From assembly GCA_034437535.1 (NCBI GenBank), contig DAOTTZ010000137.1, positions 1 through 64,000 on the forward strand: a DNA stretch of 64,000 nt, written 5' to 3'. The stretch's first letter is position 1; every line of letters starts with the position of its first letter. Source of the stretch: J038 sp034437535. Lineage in GTDB: Bacteria; Chloroflexota; Anaerolineae; Aggregatilineales; Phototrophicaceae. This document shows positions 42,599 through 52,208 of this stretch, piece by piece. The notes under the pieces are model-generated. The model saw nothing but the letters and a program-made list of their open reading frames with translations. It ran no database searches and was not told where the DNA came from. Both the position numbers and the translations under genes were made by a program.

Positions 42599-45169
42599 CT
42601 ACGGGTTCAGGCCCAGCCCTTGCAGGGTCTCGATGGTGCTCTGCGGGAGCATAACGGCGTCGATCACATGGATGATACCGTTGCTCGCTTGCACATCGGT
42701 CATGGTCACGTTGACGGCACCATTGAGCACGACGCCATCTTCGGTCACGGTGATGGCGATTGCCTCGCCTTGGATTGTCGCGACGGATTGGCCGTCAAGC
42801 GTGAGGACAGTTTCCGCCGGGGTCGCGCCTTCTACGACGTGATAGCCCAGGATGTCAATCAGAATATCCGGGAAGGCCAGCGCGTCTTCGATGGCGATGC
42901 CCAGACCGGCGGCCAGGTCGTCAAACGCGGCGTTGGTCGGCGCGAAGACGGTGAAATCACCCTCCGGGTCGCTCAACGCGGTGGCGTAATCCGGCGCGGC
43001 TTCAGTCAGTACCATTGCCAGCGTGCTGAAGTTTTCATCAGTCGTGGCGATTTCCGCGATGGTCATACCGCTGGTATCCATCGCATCGCCTTCGGCCATT
43101 TCTTCGCCTTCAGCCATGCCTTCTTCTTCGGCGGCGTCATCACCACCACCCAGGCCGAAGATGCGGTCGGCGGCAGATTGGATCTGCTCGCTGGTCGCGC
43201 CGACTGGCTCCGCTTCTTCTTCTTCAACGGCGGCGGGTTCAGTTTCCAGCAGACCGAGCTCGCTCAGGGTCGCCAGTGCGCTATCAGGTACCAGCACGCT
43301 GTCGATGAGGTGAACGACGCCGTTACTCGCCATGATGTCAGTTGCGATCACGGTGGTGGTGTCGTCCAGCATGACAGAGCCTTCCATCACGCTGATGGCG
43401 ATGGCTTCACCTTGAAGGGTGGGGACTTCGCCACCATCCAGGCCCAGCACGCCTTCGGCATCAACGAAGCCGACGACGACATGATAACCCAGGATGTCAC
43501 GGAGCAGTTCCGGTTGGGCCAGGGCGTCTTCGGCGGTCAGGCCGAGGTCGCTGAGCAGGGCCTCAAACGCGGCGTTGGTCGGCGCGAAGACTGTGAACTC
43601 ACCTTCCGGGTCGGCCAGAGCTTCGGCGTAATCCGGTGCGGCGGCAGTCAACACGGTGACCAGCAGGCTCAGGTCTTCTGTGGCAGAGGCGATCTCTACG
43701 ATGGTGCCGGGTGTTTCTTCGGCCATCATTTCTTCGCCTTCAGCCATGCCTTCTTCTTCGGCGGCGTCATCACCACCACCCAGGCCGAAGATGCGGTCGG
43801 CGGCAGATTGGATCTGCTCGCTGGTCGCGCCGGCTGGTTCGGCTTCTTCTTCAGCGGCGGCTTCTTCACCACCACCAGCCAGTGTTTCGGCGATTGCCGG
43901 CGGGATCAGCACACCGTCGATGATGTGAACCACACCATTATCTGCGAAGAAATCCAGCCCGCCTTCAACGCGGAGCGGGGCATTATCAACGAAGATACCG
44001 TTTTCGGTTTGCGTCACGGTAATCGGTTCGCCGTAGAGTGTATCGGCGACGAACGTCCCTTCATTTTCTTCTAGCAGGCCCACCACAGCGGCGGAGTCCA
44101 CGCTTTGCGGGACGACGTGATATTGCAGGATTTGTGTCAGGGTAGCGGTATCCGCCAGGATTGCGTTGAAGGTCTCTTCACCCACAGTGGCGGCTAATTC
44201 CGCGAAAGCGGCATCAGACGGCGCGAACACGGTCAGGTCAGAAGCCGGGTCAGAGAGGGCTTCCAGGATGGCCGGGTCTGCGGCTTGCACAGCGGCCAGC
44301 AGGGTGGTGAACTGGGCTGGCTCTGCACTGGAAGCCTGGACGACCAGGTCAGCCAGGGTGAAGGCCCCGTCATCAGCGGCGGCGGTGTCTTCAGCGGCAT
44401 CTTCTTCGCCGTCATCTGCTTGGCCCAGGCTGAAGATGCGATCTGCCGCACTTTCAATCTGGCGGGCGGATGCGCCATCACGCGGGGTGAAGGTGGCGAC
44501 AGCCACTTCCGGCGCGTCCGGCGTGCCGATAGCCGCGATCAGGTAGAAGGTGCCAGCATCCAGGGCGGTGCCCGGTGCAGAGAGGATCGCGGTGGTGGGG
44601 TCACCATCCGGCGTGATGCTCAGGTCGTAGGTGCCGGCGGGGACGTCAAAGGTGAAGGCCCCGTCATTGTCACCGATGGTGCCGGGGTAACCGAGCGCAT
44701 CGACCAGCACAGTGGCACCAGCGCGGACGTCAACGATGGGCGCACCTTCGATGGCATGGAAGGCCGTCACACGGGCATCTTCCGCACCCAGGTCGCTATA
44801 ATCTTCCACGATGACCTGCGCGGTCAGTGTGCCAGCTTCTAATGAGCCGATGGCGGCGGCAGTGTAGAAGGTGCCTTCCGCCAGGTCAAAATCTGCCGGG
44901 CCGATGGCCGCCGCTTCCAGGCCAGCCCCTGCCGGGGAGACCGCGACGGTGTAAGTGCCAGCATCCAGGTTGATGAAATCGGTCACAGTGCCGAATTCTA
45001 ACCCTTCGACGGCGGCTTCCCCGTTGACGAAGACGTCAACTGCGGGGGTATCAGGCGAGAAGTGGGCCACACGGATGTTGGTTCCCTCATCTTGCGCGAA
45101 AACAGACGACATTAGGAGAGCTGTTAAGGCCAGCATTCCTAACGCGATTACAAACCTCATTCGCTTCAT
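42599..45169 (-). CDS. exported DUF4397 and triple FAS1 surface protein
   Basis: ATG 45169 follows AAGGAGAT and begins a signal peptide (MKRMRFVIALGMLALTALLM). The 856-aa protein has a DUF4397 domain (about residues 25-240: IRVAHFSPDTPAVDVFVNG, VTAFHAIEGAPIVDVRAG), then three FAS1 domains. Acidic linkers that repeat ATSEQIQSAADRIFGLGGG separate the FAS1 domains. A related copy (ARQIESAADRIFSLGQ) lies before the first FAS1 domain. Each FAS1 keeps its H1 and H2 boxes (TVFAPTNAAF and SNGIIHVIDAVMLP-like). The role is probably adhesion or matrix. The longer upstream frame has no start signal. Confidence 0.9.
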   Translation of the reverse strand: MKRMRFVIALGMLALTALLMSSVFAQDEGTNIRVAHFSPDTPAVDVFVNGEAAVEGLEFGTVTDFINLDAGTYTVAVSPAGAGLEAAAIGPADFDLAEGTFYTAAAIGSLEAGTLTAQVIVEDYSDLGAEDARVTAFHAIEGAPIVDVRAGATVLVDALGYPGTIGDNDGAFTFDVPAGTYDLSITPDGDPTTAILSAPGTALDAGTFYLIAAIGTPDAPEVAVATFTPRDGASARQIESAADRIFSLGQADDGEEDAAEDTAAADDGAFTLADLVVQASSAEPAQFTTLLAAVQAADPAILEALSDPASDLTVFAPSDAAFAELAATVGEETFNAILADTATLTQILQYHVVPQSVDSAAVVGLLEENEGTFVADTLYGEPITVTQTENGIFVDNAPLRVEGGLDFFADNGVVHIIDGVLIPPAIAETLAGGGEEAAAEEEAEPAGATSEQIQSAADRIFGLGGGDDAAEEEGMAEGEEMMAEETPGTIVEIASATEDLSLLVTVLTAAAPDYAEALADPEGEFTVFAPTNAAFEALLSDLGLTAEDALAQPELLRDILGYHVVVGFVDAEGVLGLDGGEVPTLQGEAIAISVMEGSVMLDDTTTVIATDIMASNGVVHLIDSVLVPDSALATLSELGLLETEPAAVEEEEAEPVGATSEQIQSAADRIFGLGGGDDAAEEEGMAEGEEMAEGDAMDTSGMTIAEIATTDENFSTLAMVLTEAAPDYATALSDPEGDFTVFAPTNAAFDDLAAGLGIAIEDALAFPDILIDILGYHVVEGATPAETVLTLDGQSVATIQGEAIAITVTEDGVVLNGAVNVTMTDVQASNGIIHVIDAVMLPQSTIETLQGLGLNP
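43097..43202 (-). repeat. 106-bp exact repeat, copy 1 (fasciclin linker)
   Basis: Identical to 43727-43832, exactly 630 bp (210 codons) away. It encodes the acidic AEGEE linker and the ATSEQIQSAADRIF segment between FAS1 domains 2 and 3. Confidence 0.85.
43727..43832 (-). repeat. 106-bp exact repeat, copy 2 (fasciclin linker)
   Basis: Identical to 43097-43202. It lies between FAS1 domains 1 and 2. The in-frame 630-bp period marks one complete FAS1-plus-linker module. Confidence 0.85.
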
Positions 45170-45302
45170 TAAAACTATCTCCTTGTGTATTGTGCCAGTG
45201 GAGGCTGGCTGAATCAAAATATATTGAACCAAGCGTAATTGTCCCCAGCCATAATAAGGGATTAATGAGTTGAGTTTAAGAGTCGTGTGAATGGGACGGT
45301 TA

Positions 45303-45333
45303 TTGACATTCAAACCGTTTGCTTGCATAGTAT
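45303..45333 (+). promoter_or_regulatory. promoter of ddl
   Basis: TTGACA (45303-45308) and TAGTAT (45328-45333) with a 19-base spacer. The predicted start of transcription, near 45340, fits a ddl start at 45369 and argues against the upstream ATG at 45342. Confidence 0.5.
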
Positions 45334-45368
45334 TGCCTACGATGTTTACGGCAGTTGAAAGGCGCGTT

Positions 45369-46571
45369 ATGGGCGCACAGCGACAGACGACAGTGGCTGT
45401 CATTTTTGGCGGACGAAGTGTAGAACACGACGTCAGCGTGGTGACCGGCCACCAGATTATGGATGCGTTTGACCGGTCACGGTATGAGGTCATCCCGGTC
45501 TTTATCACCCGTGATGGCAAATGGTATACTGGCGAACCGCTGATGTCGCTGAAGAACTTCCAGGATGAAGTCATCAGCTATAAGGGCGTGGTGAGCGCGA
45601 TACTTTCCCCCAGCGTACAACATCACGGCTTGATCGTGAACCCGATTGTCGGGCGGTTGCAGAAGAACGAGATCAAGCGGGTGGATGTGGTTTTCCCCGC
45701 TGTTCACGGCTCTCATGGGGAAGACGGCACGTTGCAAGGTCTGCTGGAACTGGCGGATATTCCTTATGTGGGTTGTGGTGTGCTTTCCAGCGCAGTGGCG
45801 AACGATAAAGCCCTGACAAAAGCCATCTTACGGCAGAACGACATCCCCATCGTGAACGGGATCGACTTTTCTCGCGAAGATTGGCTGGCGGATAAAGGCG
45901 CGGTTGTCAAGCAGATCGAACGAGACGTCGGTTACCCGGTATTCGTCAAGCCGGTGACGCTTGGCTCTAGCATCGGGGTAGCCCGCGCTGATGAAGCTGA
46001 CTCCTTGATGATGGCGATTGACATCGCCGCCAGCTTTGACCGGCGGGTGCTGGTCGAGCAGGCCATTGTTGGCGCGGCGGAGATCAATTGCGCCGTCATC
46101 GGCTACGATGACCAGATCGAAGCGTCCTTGCTGGAGCAACCCGTCTCCTGGGAAGAATTTTTGACATATGAGGAAAAATACATGCGCGGCGGCGGTGGCA
46201 TGAAAAGTGCCGAGCGCGTCATCCCGGCAGATATTTCTGCTGATTTGACGGAGAAAATCCAGGCTTTGGCGGTACAAGCCTTCCGTGCGATTGACGGGCG
46301 CGGCACCGCTCGTATTGACTTCTTGCTGGCGGATGACGAAACAGTGTACCTCAACGAGATCAACACGATGCCGGGGTCGCTGGCGTTTTACCTGTGGCAG
46401 GAGATGGGATATTCAAACAGCGAAGTGGTTGACCGGCTGGTGACATTGGCGCGGGATGCCTACGCCGATAAACGGCGAAACACATACAATTATCAGACGA
46501 GCTTGATCGAATTGACTGCCGCACGCGGTCTTAAAGGGGCCAAAGGGGCGAAATCCGCCCGATCCTCTTGA
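45369..46571 (+). CDS. ddl: D-alanine--D-alanine ligase
   Basis: Joins two D-Ala for peptidoglycan precursor synthesis. I start at ATG 45369, with AAAGG 7 bases upstream (400 aa), not at the earlier ATG 45342. The ATP-grasp protein shows FGGRSVEHDVSVVTG (residues about 13-27), PAVHGSHGEDGTLQGLLEL, YVGCGVLSSAVANDK, VKPVTLGSSIGVARA and the metal/D-Ala site LNEINTMPGS. The C-terminus is unusually long and basic (LKGAKGAKSARSS). It is divergent from the fasciclin gene. Confidence 0.94.
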   Translation: MGAQRQTTVAVIFGGRSVEHDVSVVTGHQIMDAFDRSRYEVIPVFITRDGKWYTGEPLMSLKNFQDEVISYKGVVSAILSPSVQHHGLIVNPIVGRLQKNEIKRVDVVFPAVHGSHGEDGTLQGLLELADIPYVGCGVLSSAVANDKALTKAILRQNDIPIVNGIDFSREDWLADKGAVVKQIERDVGYPVFVKPVTLGSSIGVARADEADSLMMAIDIAASFDRRVLVEQAIVGAAEINCAVIGYDDQIEASLLEQPVSWEEFLTYEEKYMRGGGGMKSAERVIPADISADLTEKIQALAVQAFRAIDGRGTARIDFLLADDETVYLNEINTMPGSLAFYLWQEMGYSNSEVVDRLVTLARDAYADKRRNTYNYQTSLIELTAARGLKGAKGAKSARSS

Positions 46572-46646
46572 TCGAATTCGCCAATCTCCGCGAATTCCAT
46601 TACAATCGAATAGCTTGCATCGGCTGTGAACATTGGAGTGTTGCCC

Positions 46647-48968
46647 TTGACTCGACAGTCTCTTTTCGGATTGATGACGATATTTGCTTTTGCGCTGGCG
46701 GCCTGTGGCGGTACAGATGACCCGTCAGAGCGTCCAACGACCCTACAAGGGGCCGTCGTGCCGACACGGGTGACTCCAACGCCGACCGCGACGTTGCCCC
46801 CTACGTCTACGTTGACGGCGACATTAACGCTGACATCAACCCAGACGCCCCTGCCGACTGATACGCCCGAACCGACCGCGACACCTGATCCGACCGTGAC
46901 GCCGGAACCGACCGAGACACCCGATCCGACCGTGACGCCCGAACCGACCGAGACACCGGAACCGACCGAAACCGCGATATTGACCCCAACACCGATGCCG
47001 ACGGCGACTCCGGCGGAAGCGGCTGATGCCACAATGATTGATTATGGGGCGGTCGTCACCGGGCAGTTGGGTGGGGATTTGTTCGAAGACCTGTACCAGT
47101 TTTCCGCGACGGCAGATGACGTGGTGACGATCCGCATGGAGGGCTTGACCGGGAACCTGGATCCGTTGTTGATCTTGCGCGGGCCAGATGGTGAGGATCT
47201 GGTCAGCAATGATGATGTGACCCCCGGCCAGAGCCGGGATGCCGAAATTTCTGTCTATATCATCGAAGAGACAGGGGTATATACCATCGTCGCGACGCGC
47301 TTTAGTGGGGCCTTTGGCACGTCGAGCGGGGAATATGAACTCAAGCTAGAGAACGTGCCGCAGACCCTTGAGGGTAACCAGAACGGCGGGGTCGCTTATG
47401 GCGATCTGTTGACCGGCATCATCAGCAATGAGACCCCGGAGCAGATCTTTAACTTCGCCGGCAACGCGGGCGATGTGATCGACATCCGCCTGACCGCGCT
47501 AACCGGCAACCTGGATCCACTTCTGATTCTGCTGGCCCCCAACGGTGAAGAATTGGTCGTCAATGATGATGACCCGGCGGGTGGATTTAACGCTTATATT
47601 GGAGAATTCGTCCTGCCGGAAGACGGGTTATATACGATTATCGCGTCACGCTTTAACCGGCAGGCGGGCAACAGTGCCGGGGAATTTGAATTGGTGCTGG
47701 ATGTGATCGACCGCATCGACCCGGCGGCAGATCTCCCTGCGGTGGATGCCGTCTCGCTGGAACTGGGGGAGATCCGCCAGGGGACGATCACATCAGAGCG
47801 GCCCTATCAGTTGTTCAGCTTCTCTGCCAATGCGGGTGATTTGCTTGAGATCAACATGACGGCGGCGGGCGGTGATCTTGACCCGTATTTGATCCTCAAT
47901 GCGCCAGATGGAACACCGCTGTTGCGTAACGATGATCGCGTCAGTAATGATTTCGACTCCCGGCTGGTGGTTGAAATACCGGAAGACGGCACTTATGTCA
48001 TCGTCGCCACGCGGTTCGAGCGTCTGCTTGGTGACACCGAAGGCGACTTTGAGATCAGCGTAAAGGTTGCTTCGGACGATGCGGCGTTGACTGAAGATGG
48101 TTTCATCGAGGTGATTGGCTACGGTGACGATCAACCGGGGTCTCTTTCCGACGACAACTCAACCGACTTTTATACCTTTTACGGCGATATTGGTGAGGTG
48201 ATCGACCTACGGATGTTCGCCGCCGAAGATGCCGAGCTGGACGTAGGGATCTTGCTGGAAGATCGCTTTGGGATGACCATCGCTAGTTCAGACGACAACC
48301 TGTTTTTAGACACCATCACCGATGCCGGCCTGCTGGATTTCGCCCTGCCATATAGTGGGTTTTACACCATCGTCAGCGGTCGCTTCCAGGGGGAGGGAGA
48401 TTATACGCTGGTGCTGGATGTGGTGGCGGAAGACGTGACCGAGCAACCGTTCACCTATGCGCCGGTTTCCGATGGTGATTCCGGTGGTGTGTTGCTGGAA
48501 GATGACGACGCACGGTTCAACGCTTATCTGTCGGTTGGGGATTGGGTGGTGAATGACGAAGAATTCGAGTCGTTCGGCCTGTTGACGGTGCATGTGCCAT
48601 TGCTGGAAGACGGGCAGACCATCGCCCGCGCCCAACTCGACCTGACGCAATGCTTTGACGTCAACGACCGGGGGTCATTCACCGAGTATGACGGCTTGAC
48701 CATCACTTACCTGGGCGGGACGGATGACGTGAGCGAGCGGCCCACCGCCCTCACTGAGTTTGAGCCGTTCGCCACGTTGACGGATTGTGACGTGATCGAC
48801 ATCACGCCTTACCTCACAACCGCCATTGAAGACGGCGTGCGGTTTATGCAATTTCAGCTAGCGATGAACACCCCCTCTGCTGAACTGGCGACCAATGACG
48901 AGATCAACGCGATTATCTTCGTCAATCCGTTGGTGCCGGTCACCTTCAGCGACGAGCCGGACTCATAA
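46647..48968 (+). CDS. lipoprotein with Thr/Pro linker and PPC domains
   Basis: The start is probably TTG 46647, with GGAG 8 bases upstream, giving 773 aa; GTG 46626 is an alternative. The N-terminus is a lipoprotein signal (LMTIFAFALAACGG), with the lipobox Cys in LAAC. A Thr/Pro/Glu linker of TPEPTETPDPT-type repeats follows. Four PPC-like beta-sandwich domains come next, each with LDPLLILRGPDG and GVYTIVATRF-like cores. The C-terminal part (SVGDWVVNDEEFESFGLLTV...) is a different beta domain. It is a surface-exposed protein, with no catalytic site seen. A TACAAT -10-like element is at 46601-46606. Confidence 0.82.
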   Translation: MTRQSLFGLMTIFAFALAACGGTDDPSERPTTLQGAVVPTRVTPTPTATLPPTSTLTATLTLTSTQTPLPTDTPEPTATPDPTVTPEPTETPDPTVTPEPTETPEPTETAILTPTPMPTATPAEAADATMIDYGAVVTGQLGGDLFEDLYQFSATADDVVTIRMEGLTGNLDPLLILRGPDGEDLVSNDDVTPGQSRDAEISVYIIEETGVYTIVATRFSGAFGTSSGEYELKLENVPQTLEGNQNGGVAYGDLLTGIISNETPEQIFNFAGNAGDVIDIRLTALTGNLDPLLILLAPNGEELVVNDDDPAGGFNAYIGEFVLPEDGLYTIIASRFNRQAGNSAGEFELVLDVIDRIDPAADLPAVDAVSLELGEIRQGTITSERPYQLFSFSANAGDLLEINMTAAGGDLDPYLILNAPDGTPLLRNDDRVSNDFDSRLVVEIPEDGTYVIVATRFERLLGDTEGDFEISVKVASDDAALTEDGFIEVIGYGDDQPGSLSDDNSTDFYTFYGDIGEVIDLRMFAAEDAELDVGILLEDRFGMTIASSDDNLFLDTITDAGLLDFALPYSGFYTIVSGRFQGEGDYTLVLDVVAEDVTEQPFTYAPVSDGDSGGVLLEDDDARFNAYLSVGDWVVNDEEFESFGLLTVHVPLLEDGQTIARAQLDLTQCFDVNDRGSFTEYDGLTITYLGGTDDVSERPTALTEFEPFATLTDCDVIDITPYLTTAIEDGVRFMQFQLAMNTPSAELATNDEINAIIFVNPLVPVTFSDEPDS

Positions 48969-49667
48969 CCGCCGCTGAGAGACAAAGCGATACCCGACGC
49001 CGTATTCATTGTGGATATACGTCGGGTTTTTGTAATCCGGTTCGATTTTGCGGCGTAAGTGCGAGACGTAAATGCGCGGGTAGTGGTGTTCGGTCTTGTA
49101 TTCTGGCCCCCACACCTGTTCTAAGATCTCGCCGAAGGTCAACACCTCGCCGTCGTTCTGGATGAACAAGGTGAGCAGGTTAAATTCGGTCGGCGTCAGC
49201 CGGACTTCTTTCTCATCAATGTAAACCCGCCGGGTGCTAATATCGATGGTCATATAGGTGTCGTCGTATTGCAAGACCTGTTTTTTGGCGTCTTCTTCCA
49301 TCCGGGTGCGGCGGAGCAAGGCTTTGATGCGGGCGGCCAGTTCAATATCACCCAATGGTTTGAGCATGTACTCGTCTGCGCCGATGTCTAGCCCTTCGGC
49401 GATGTCTTCTTCGGTGATGGCGGTCGCACTCATCATCAAGATCGGCACATTGGATTTGGCCCGGATGTGGCGGCAGACGTCGCGCCCGCTCATATCTGGC
49501 AGGACGACATCGAGCATCACTAGATCAGGTCGCGTGTCTTCGAACTTGCGTAACCCAACGCGCCCACTGGTAGCGACGAAGACTTCGTAGCCGGTATCTG
49601 CCAGGTTGATCTGAAGTACCCGCGCCATGCTGGTATCATCTTCTACGATTAGAATGCGCGATGTCAT
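48963..49667 (-). CDS. OmpR/PhoB-type response regulator
   Basis: A 234-aa two-domain regulator. The receiver domain (residues 1-120) has the acidic pocket ED10-D11, phosphoacceptor Asp53 (VMLDVVLPD), a Ser/Thr at MMSATA and Lys in YMLKPLG. The C-terminal winged-helix DNA-binding domain (about residues 135-234) has RLTPTEFNLLTLF and YVSHLRRKIEP. No histidine kinase is adjacent, so it is an orphan here. Its 3' end overlaps the lipoprotein gene tail to tail by 6 bases. Confidence 0.92.
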   Translation of the reverse strand: MTSRILIVEDDTSMARVLQINLADTGYEVFVATSGRVGLRKFEDTRPDLVMLDVVLPDMSGRDVCRHIRAKSNVPILMMSATAITEEDIAEGLDIGADEYMLKPLGDIELAARIKALLRRTRMEEDAKKQVLQYDDTYMTIDISTRRVYIDEKEVRLTPTEFNLLTLFIQNDGEVLTFGEILEQVWGPEYKTEHHYPRIYVSHLRRKIEPDYKNPTYIHNEYGVGYRFVSQRRL

Positions 49668-49786
49668 GTAATTTTTTCCCCAATACGTGTACCCGCTTCT
49701 AGTCTACCTTCCGGGGTTCTATTGTGCAAAAGTTAATATAGGTGTGCTACGCTTGTTCCATTTTCAAGGAAACGAACAGAGCCGAT

Positions 49787-51322
49787 GTGACCTACAAAGA
49801 CCAACACAGTGTAGCACGCTTGCGCCGGGTGGCCTGGCGGCAATGGGGCTATGACAGCCTGCCGGGGGCGTTGGCCTGGCTGGCCCTGGCCGGGTGTCTG
49901 TTGGGGGCGGTAGTGGCCCCATATCCATTATTGGCCGTCGGGAGCCTGCTGGTATTTTATTCATTGATCCGGTTTTTAATCGCGGCCCTGGCGAACTTAC
50001 GCGGCCTCAAGCGCGTTCATCAGGCCGGGCAGACCGATTGGCAGGCGGCTTATCGTCAGCACGCCCCGGCGGATGCAGTGGCGTGGGAGGCTGTGCATCA
50101 TCTGGTCATCGTGCCAAATTATGCCGAATCCGCGGATGTGCTGTCGCGCTCTTTGCGGCAGTTGGCCGCCTGTGATGGGGCCGGGCAGATGACGGTGGTG
50201 CTGGCGATGGAAGCCCGCGAACGTGAGGCCCAGCATAAGGCCGCGTTGCTCCAGGCGGAATTTGACGCTTGCTTCGCTAATTTGTTGGTCACGTTCCACC
50301 CGGATGGTTTGCCGGGGGAGCGGCGCTGTAAGAGTGCCAACCAGAATTGGGCGGTGCGCCAGGCGCGGCGTTTTTTGTTGGAGCAAGCCCAGCATGATCT
50401 GGATCATGTCGTGGTCACTACGATGGACGCGGATACGTTGTGGCATCCGCAATACTTCGCCGCGTTGACCTATGCTTTCGCCATCCACCCGGAGCGTTAT
50501 GATCGCTTCTGGCAGGCTCCGATTCGGTATCATGCCAATGTGTATGATGTGAACCCGGTTTTGCGCCTGGTCAACGCTTACGCGACAGCCTTTGAACTGG
50601 CCTTCTTGAGCGCGGACTGGTGGACGAGCCTGCCGATGTCGTCGTATTCGCTCAGCTTGCGCTTGCTGGCCGCGCATGAATACTGGGACCCGGATGTCAT
50701 CGCGGATGAATGGCACATGTTCATCAAGGCGTATTGTGGCAGTGGCGGCGGGGTGCAGGTGGAGCCGATCTTTTTGCCCTTTTTGGCCGCCGCACCCGTC
50801 GGGGAGACGTTCCTGGCGGCCTGCAAAAATCGTTATCAGCAGTCGCTTCGTCATGCCTGGGGCAGTAAAGAATTCGGTTATGCGCTGGCGGCTTCCACCC
50901 AGGATGATGTCCCCGTCAAGCGGCGGGTGCGTTTGTTATCGCGCATCGGGCATGATGTCTTACTGCCGGGTGCCGGTTGGATCATTATCACGGTTGGGAC
51001 GCAACTGCCGCTCTTGCTCCACACGGATTTACGCCATGCCTTCCTGACGGACCCGCTGAGTTTCTTCCCGTTTTTGCTCTTACATGGTACCTTCGCCGTC
51101 TTTTTGATCCTGGCGATTTTGTTATGGCTGATGGACTTGCGGTTGCGCCCCCCCCGCCCACAGCCAGCCCAGACCGGGGGGCGTGAATGGGTGCTGGTGG
51201 CGGTCGGGTTCGTGGTGATGCCGTTGTTGACGTTGGTCTTTGTGGCTCTGCCGTTGCTCCATGCCCAAACCCGGCTTTTGCTGGGTAGTGACTTGGATTT
51301 TGACGTGACGCGCAAGCGGTAG
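49787..51322 (+). CDS. membrane-associated family 2 glycosyltransferase
   Basis: The start is uncertain: GTG 49787 gives 511 aa, and GTG 49742 adds 15 residues. Neither has a well-spaced Shine-Dalgarno. The protein has two N-terminal membrane segments (LAWLALAGCLLGAVVAPYPL, LLAVGSLLVFYSLIRFLIAA), a GT-A domain with TTMDADTLWHPQY (DxD) and ADEWHMFIKAYCG, the place of the ED/QxxRW motif of GT2 enzymes, and three C-terminal segments. It resembles glycosyltransferases that process membrane polysaccharides or glycolipids. The acceptor is unknown. Confidence 0.78.
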   Translation: MTYKDQHSVARLRRVAWRQWGYDSLPGALAWLALAGCLLGAVVAPYPLLAVGSLLVFYSLIRFLIAALANLRGLKRVHQAGQTDWQAAYRQHAPADAVAWEAVHHLVIVPNYAESADVLSRSLRQLAACDGAGQMTVVLAMEAREREAQHKAALLQAEFDACFANLLVTFHPDGLPGERRCKSANQNWAVRQARRFLLEQAQHDLDHVVVTTMDADTLWHPQYFAALTYAFAIHPERYDRFWQAPIRYHANVYDVNPVLRLVNAYATAFELAFLSADWWTSLPMSSYSLSLRLLAAHEYWDPDVIADEWHMFIKAYCGSGGGVQVEPIFLPFLAAAPVGETFLAACKNRYQQSLRHAWGSKEFGYALAASTQDDVPVKRRVRLLSRIGHDVLLPGAGWIIITVGTQLPLLLHTDLRHAFLTDPLSFFPFLLLHGTFAVFLILAILLWLMDLRLRPPRPQPAQTGGREWVLVAVGFVVMPLLTLVFVALPLLHAQTRLLLGSDLDFDVTRKR

Positions 51323-51392
51323 GCTATGTTTCTAAAAAGAGATCTGTTACAATCGAAGACCCACGCAAGCTAGTCTTTAGAAAGTTACCGTG

Positions 51393-52193
51393 ATGGCAAG
51401 AGAACGTGTACAGAAGATCATGTCGCACGCCGGGATCGACTCCCGCCGTGCCTGTGAAAAGATCATTGACGCGGGCCGGGTGACCGTCAATGGTGAGCGC
51501 ATCACCCTGGGGGATAAGGCCGACCCCGAAACTGACGACATCCGCGTTGATGGCAAACCAATCCACGCCGACCAGATCGAATATGTGTATTATGTGGTCC
51601 ATAAACCGCAGGGCGTGTTATCTGCCCCGGCTACGGCCCCCGGCGATGAACGTCCCACCGTGATCGAAGGCCTGCCCTTTGAAGATCATCTGTTTACCAT
51701 CGGTCGGCTGGATGCCGATAGCGAAGGGATGATGATTATCACCAATGATGGCGACCTGGCAAACCGGCTGGCCCACCCCCGCTATGAGCATACCAAGACG
51801 TATAAAGTCGTGGTTTACGATGAGATGAGCGAAGAAAAGATCGAAGAATGGCGCAATGGCTTGTTCCTCGGCCCAGGGGAAAAGACCGCGCCCTGTTCAG
51901 TCAAAGTGCTGGATTCCAACCGGAAGACGACCACGCTCGAAGTCGTGATGATCGAAGGCAAAAAGCGACAGATCCGGCGTGTCGGGGCGATGCTCGGTCA
52001 TCCAGTCAAGAGCCTGATCCGCACGCACATCGGCCAGTTGGGCCTGGGCACACTCAGCCGGGGGGAATGGTACCGGCTGGGTGATGAAGAGGTCGCGTAT
52101 CTATCCCAACCGGCACCAGAGCTTGAGGAGATCCGCCAGCGGCAGAAGGACCTTCGGCAAAAGGCCCGCGATAAAAGACGCTCGCGCAAGTAA
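51393..52193 (+). CDS. RsuA/RluB-family pseudouridine synthase
   Basis: The start is ATG 51393, adjacent to a GTG at 51390, giving 267 aa. The N-terminal S4 RNA-binding domain (RVQKIMSHAGIDSRRACEKIIDAGRVTVNG) precedes the catalytic domain, with the active-site Asp107 in GRLDADSEGMMIITNDGDL and the conserved KTYKV and KKRQIRRVGAMLGHPV. The family makes single pseudouridines in 16S or 23S rRNA. RluB is the most likely match, but the target site cannot be fixed. The C-terminal tail is basic. Confidence 0.92.
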   Translation: MARERVQKIMSHAGIDSRRACEKIIDAGRVTVNGERITLGDKADPETDDIRVDGKPIHADQIEYVYYVVHKPQGVLSAPATAPGDERPTVIEGLPFEDHLFTIGRLDADSEGMMIITNDGDLANRLAHPRYEHTKTYKVVVYDEMSEEKIEEWRNGLFLGPGEKTAPCSVKVLDSNRKTTTLEVVMIEGKKRQIRRVGAMLGHPVKSLIRTHIGQLGLGTLSRGEWYRLGDEEVAYLSQPAPELEEIRQRQKDLRQKARDKRRSRK

Positions 52194-52208
52194 GTATTTG
52201 GAGGGGAA

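Noticed and set aside
42554..44074. Long plus-strand frame of about 500 codons
   Set aside because: It is antisense to the FAS1 gene, whose signal peptide, domains and Shine-Dalgarno are clear; the frame results from codon bias and its repeats.
45342..45368. Upstream ATG of ddl at 45342
   Set aside because: It has no Shine-Dalgarno and would lie at the very start of the predicted transcript; the ATG at 45369 fits better.
46493..47032. Minus-strand frame with VGSGVSVGSGVTVGSGV repeats
   Set aside because: It is the antisense of the Thr/Pro linker of the lipoprotein gene; the repeats are a by-product of that DNA.
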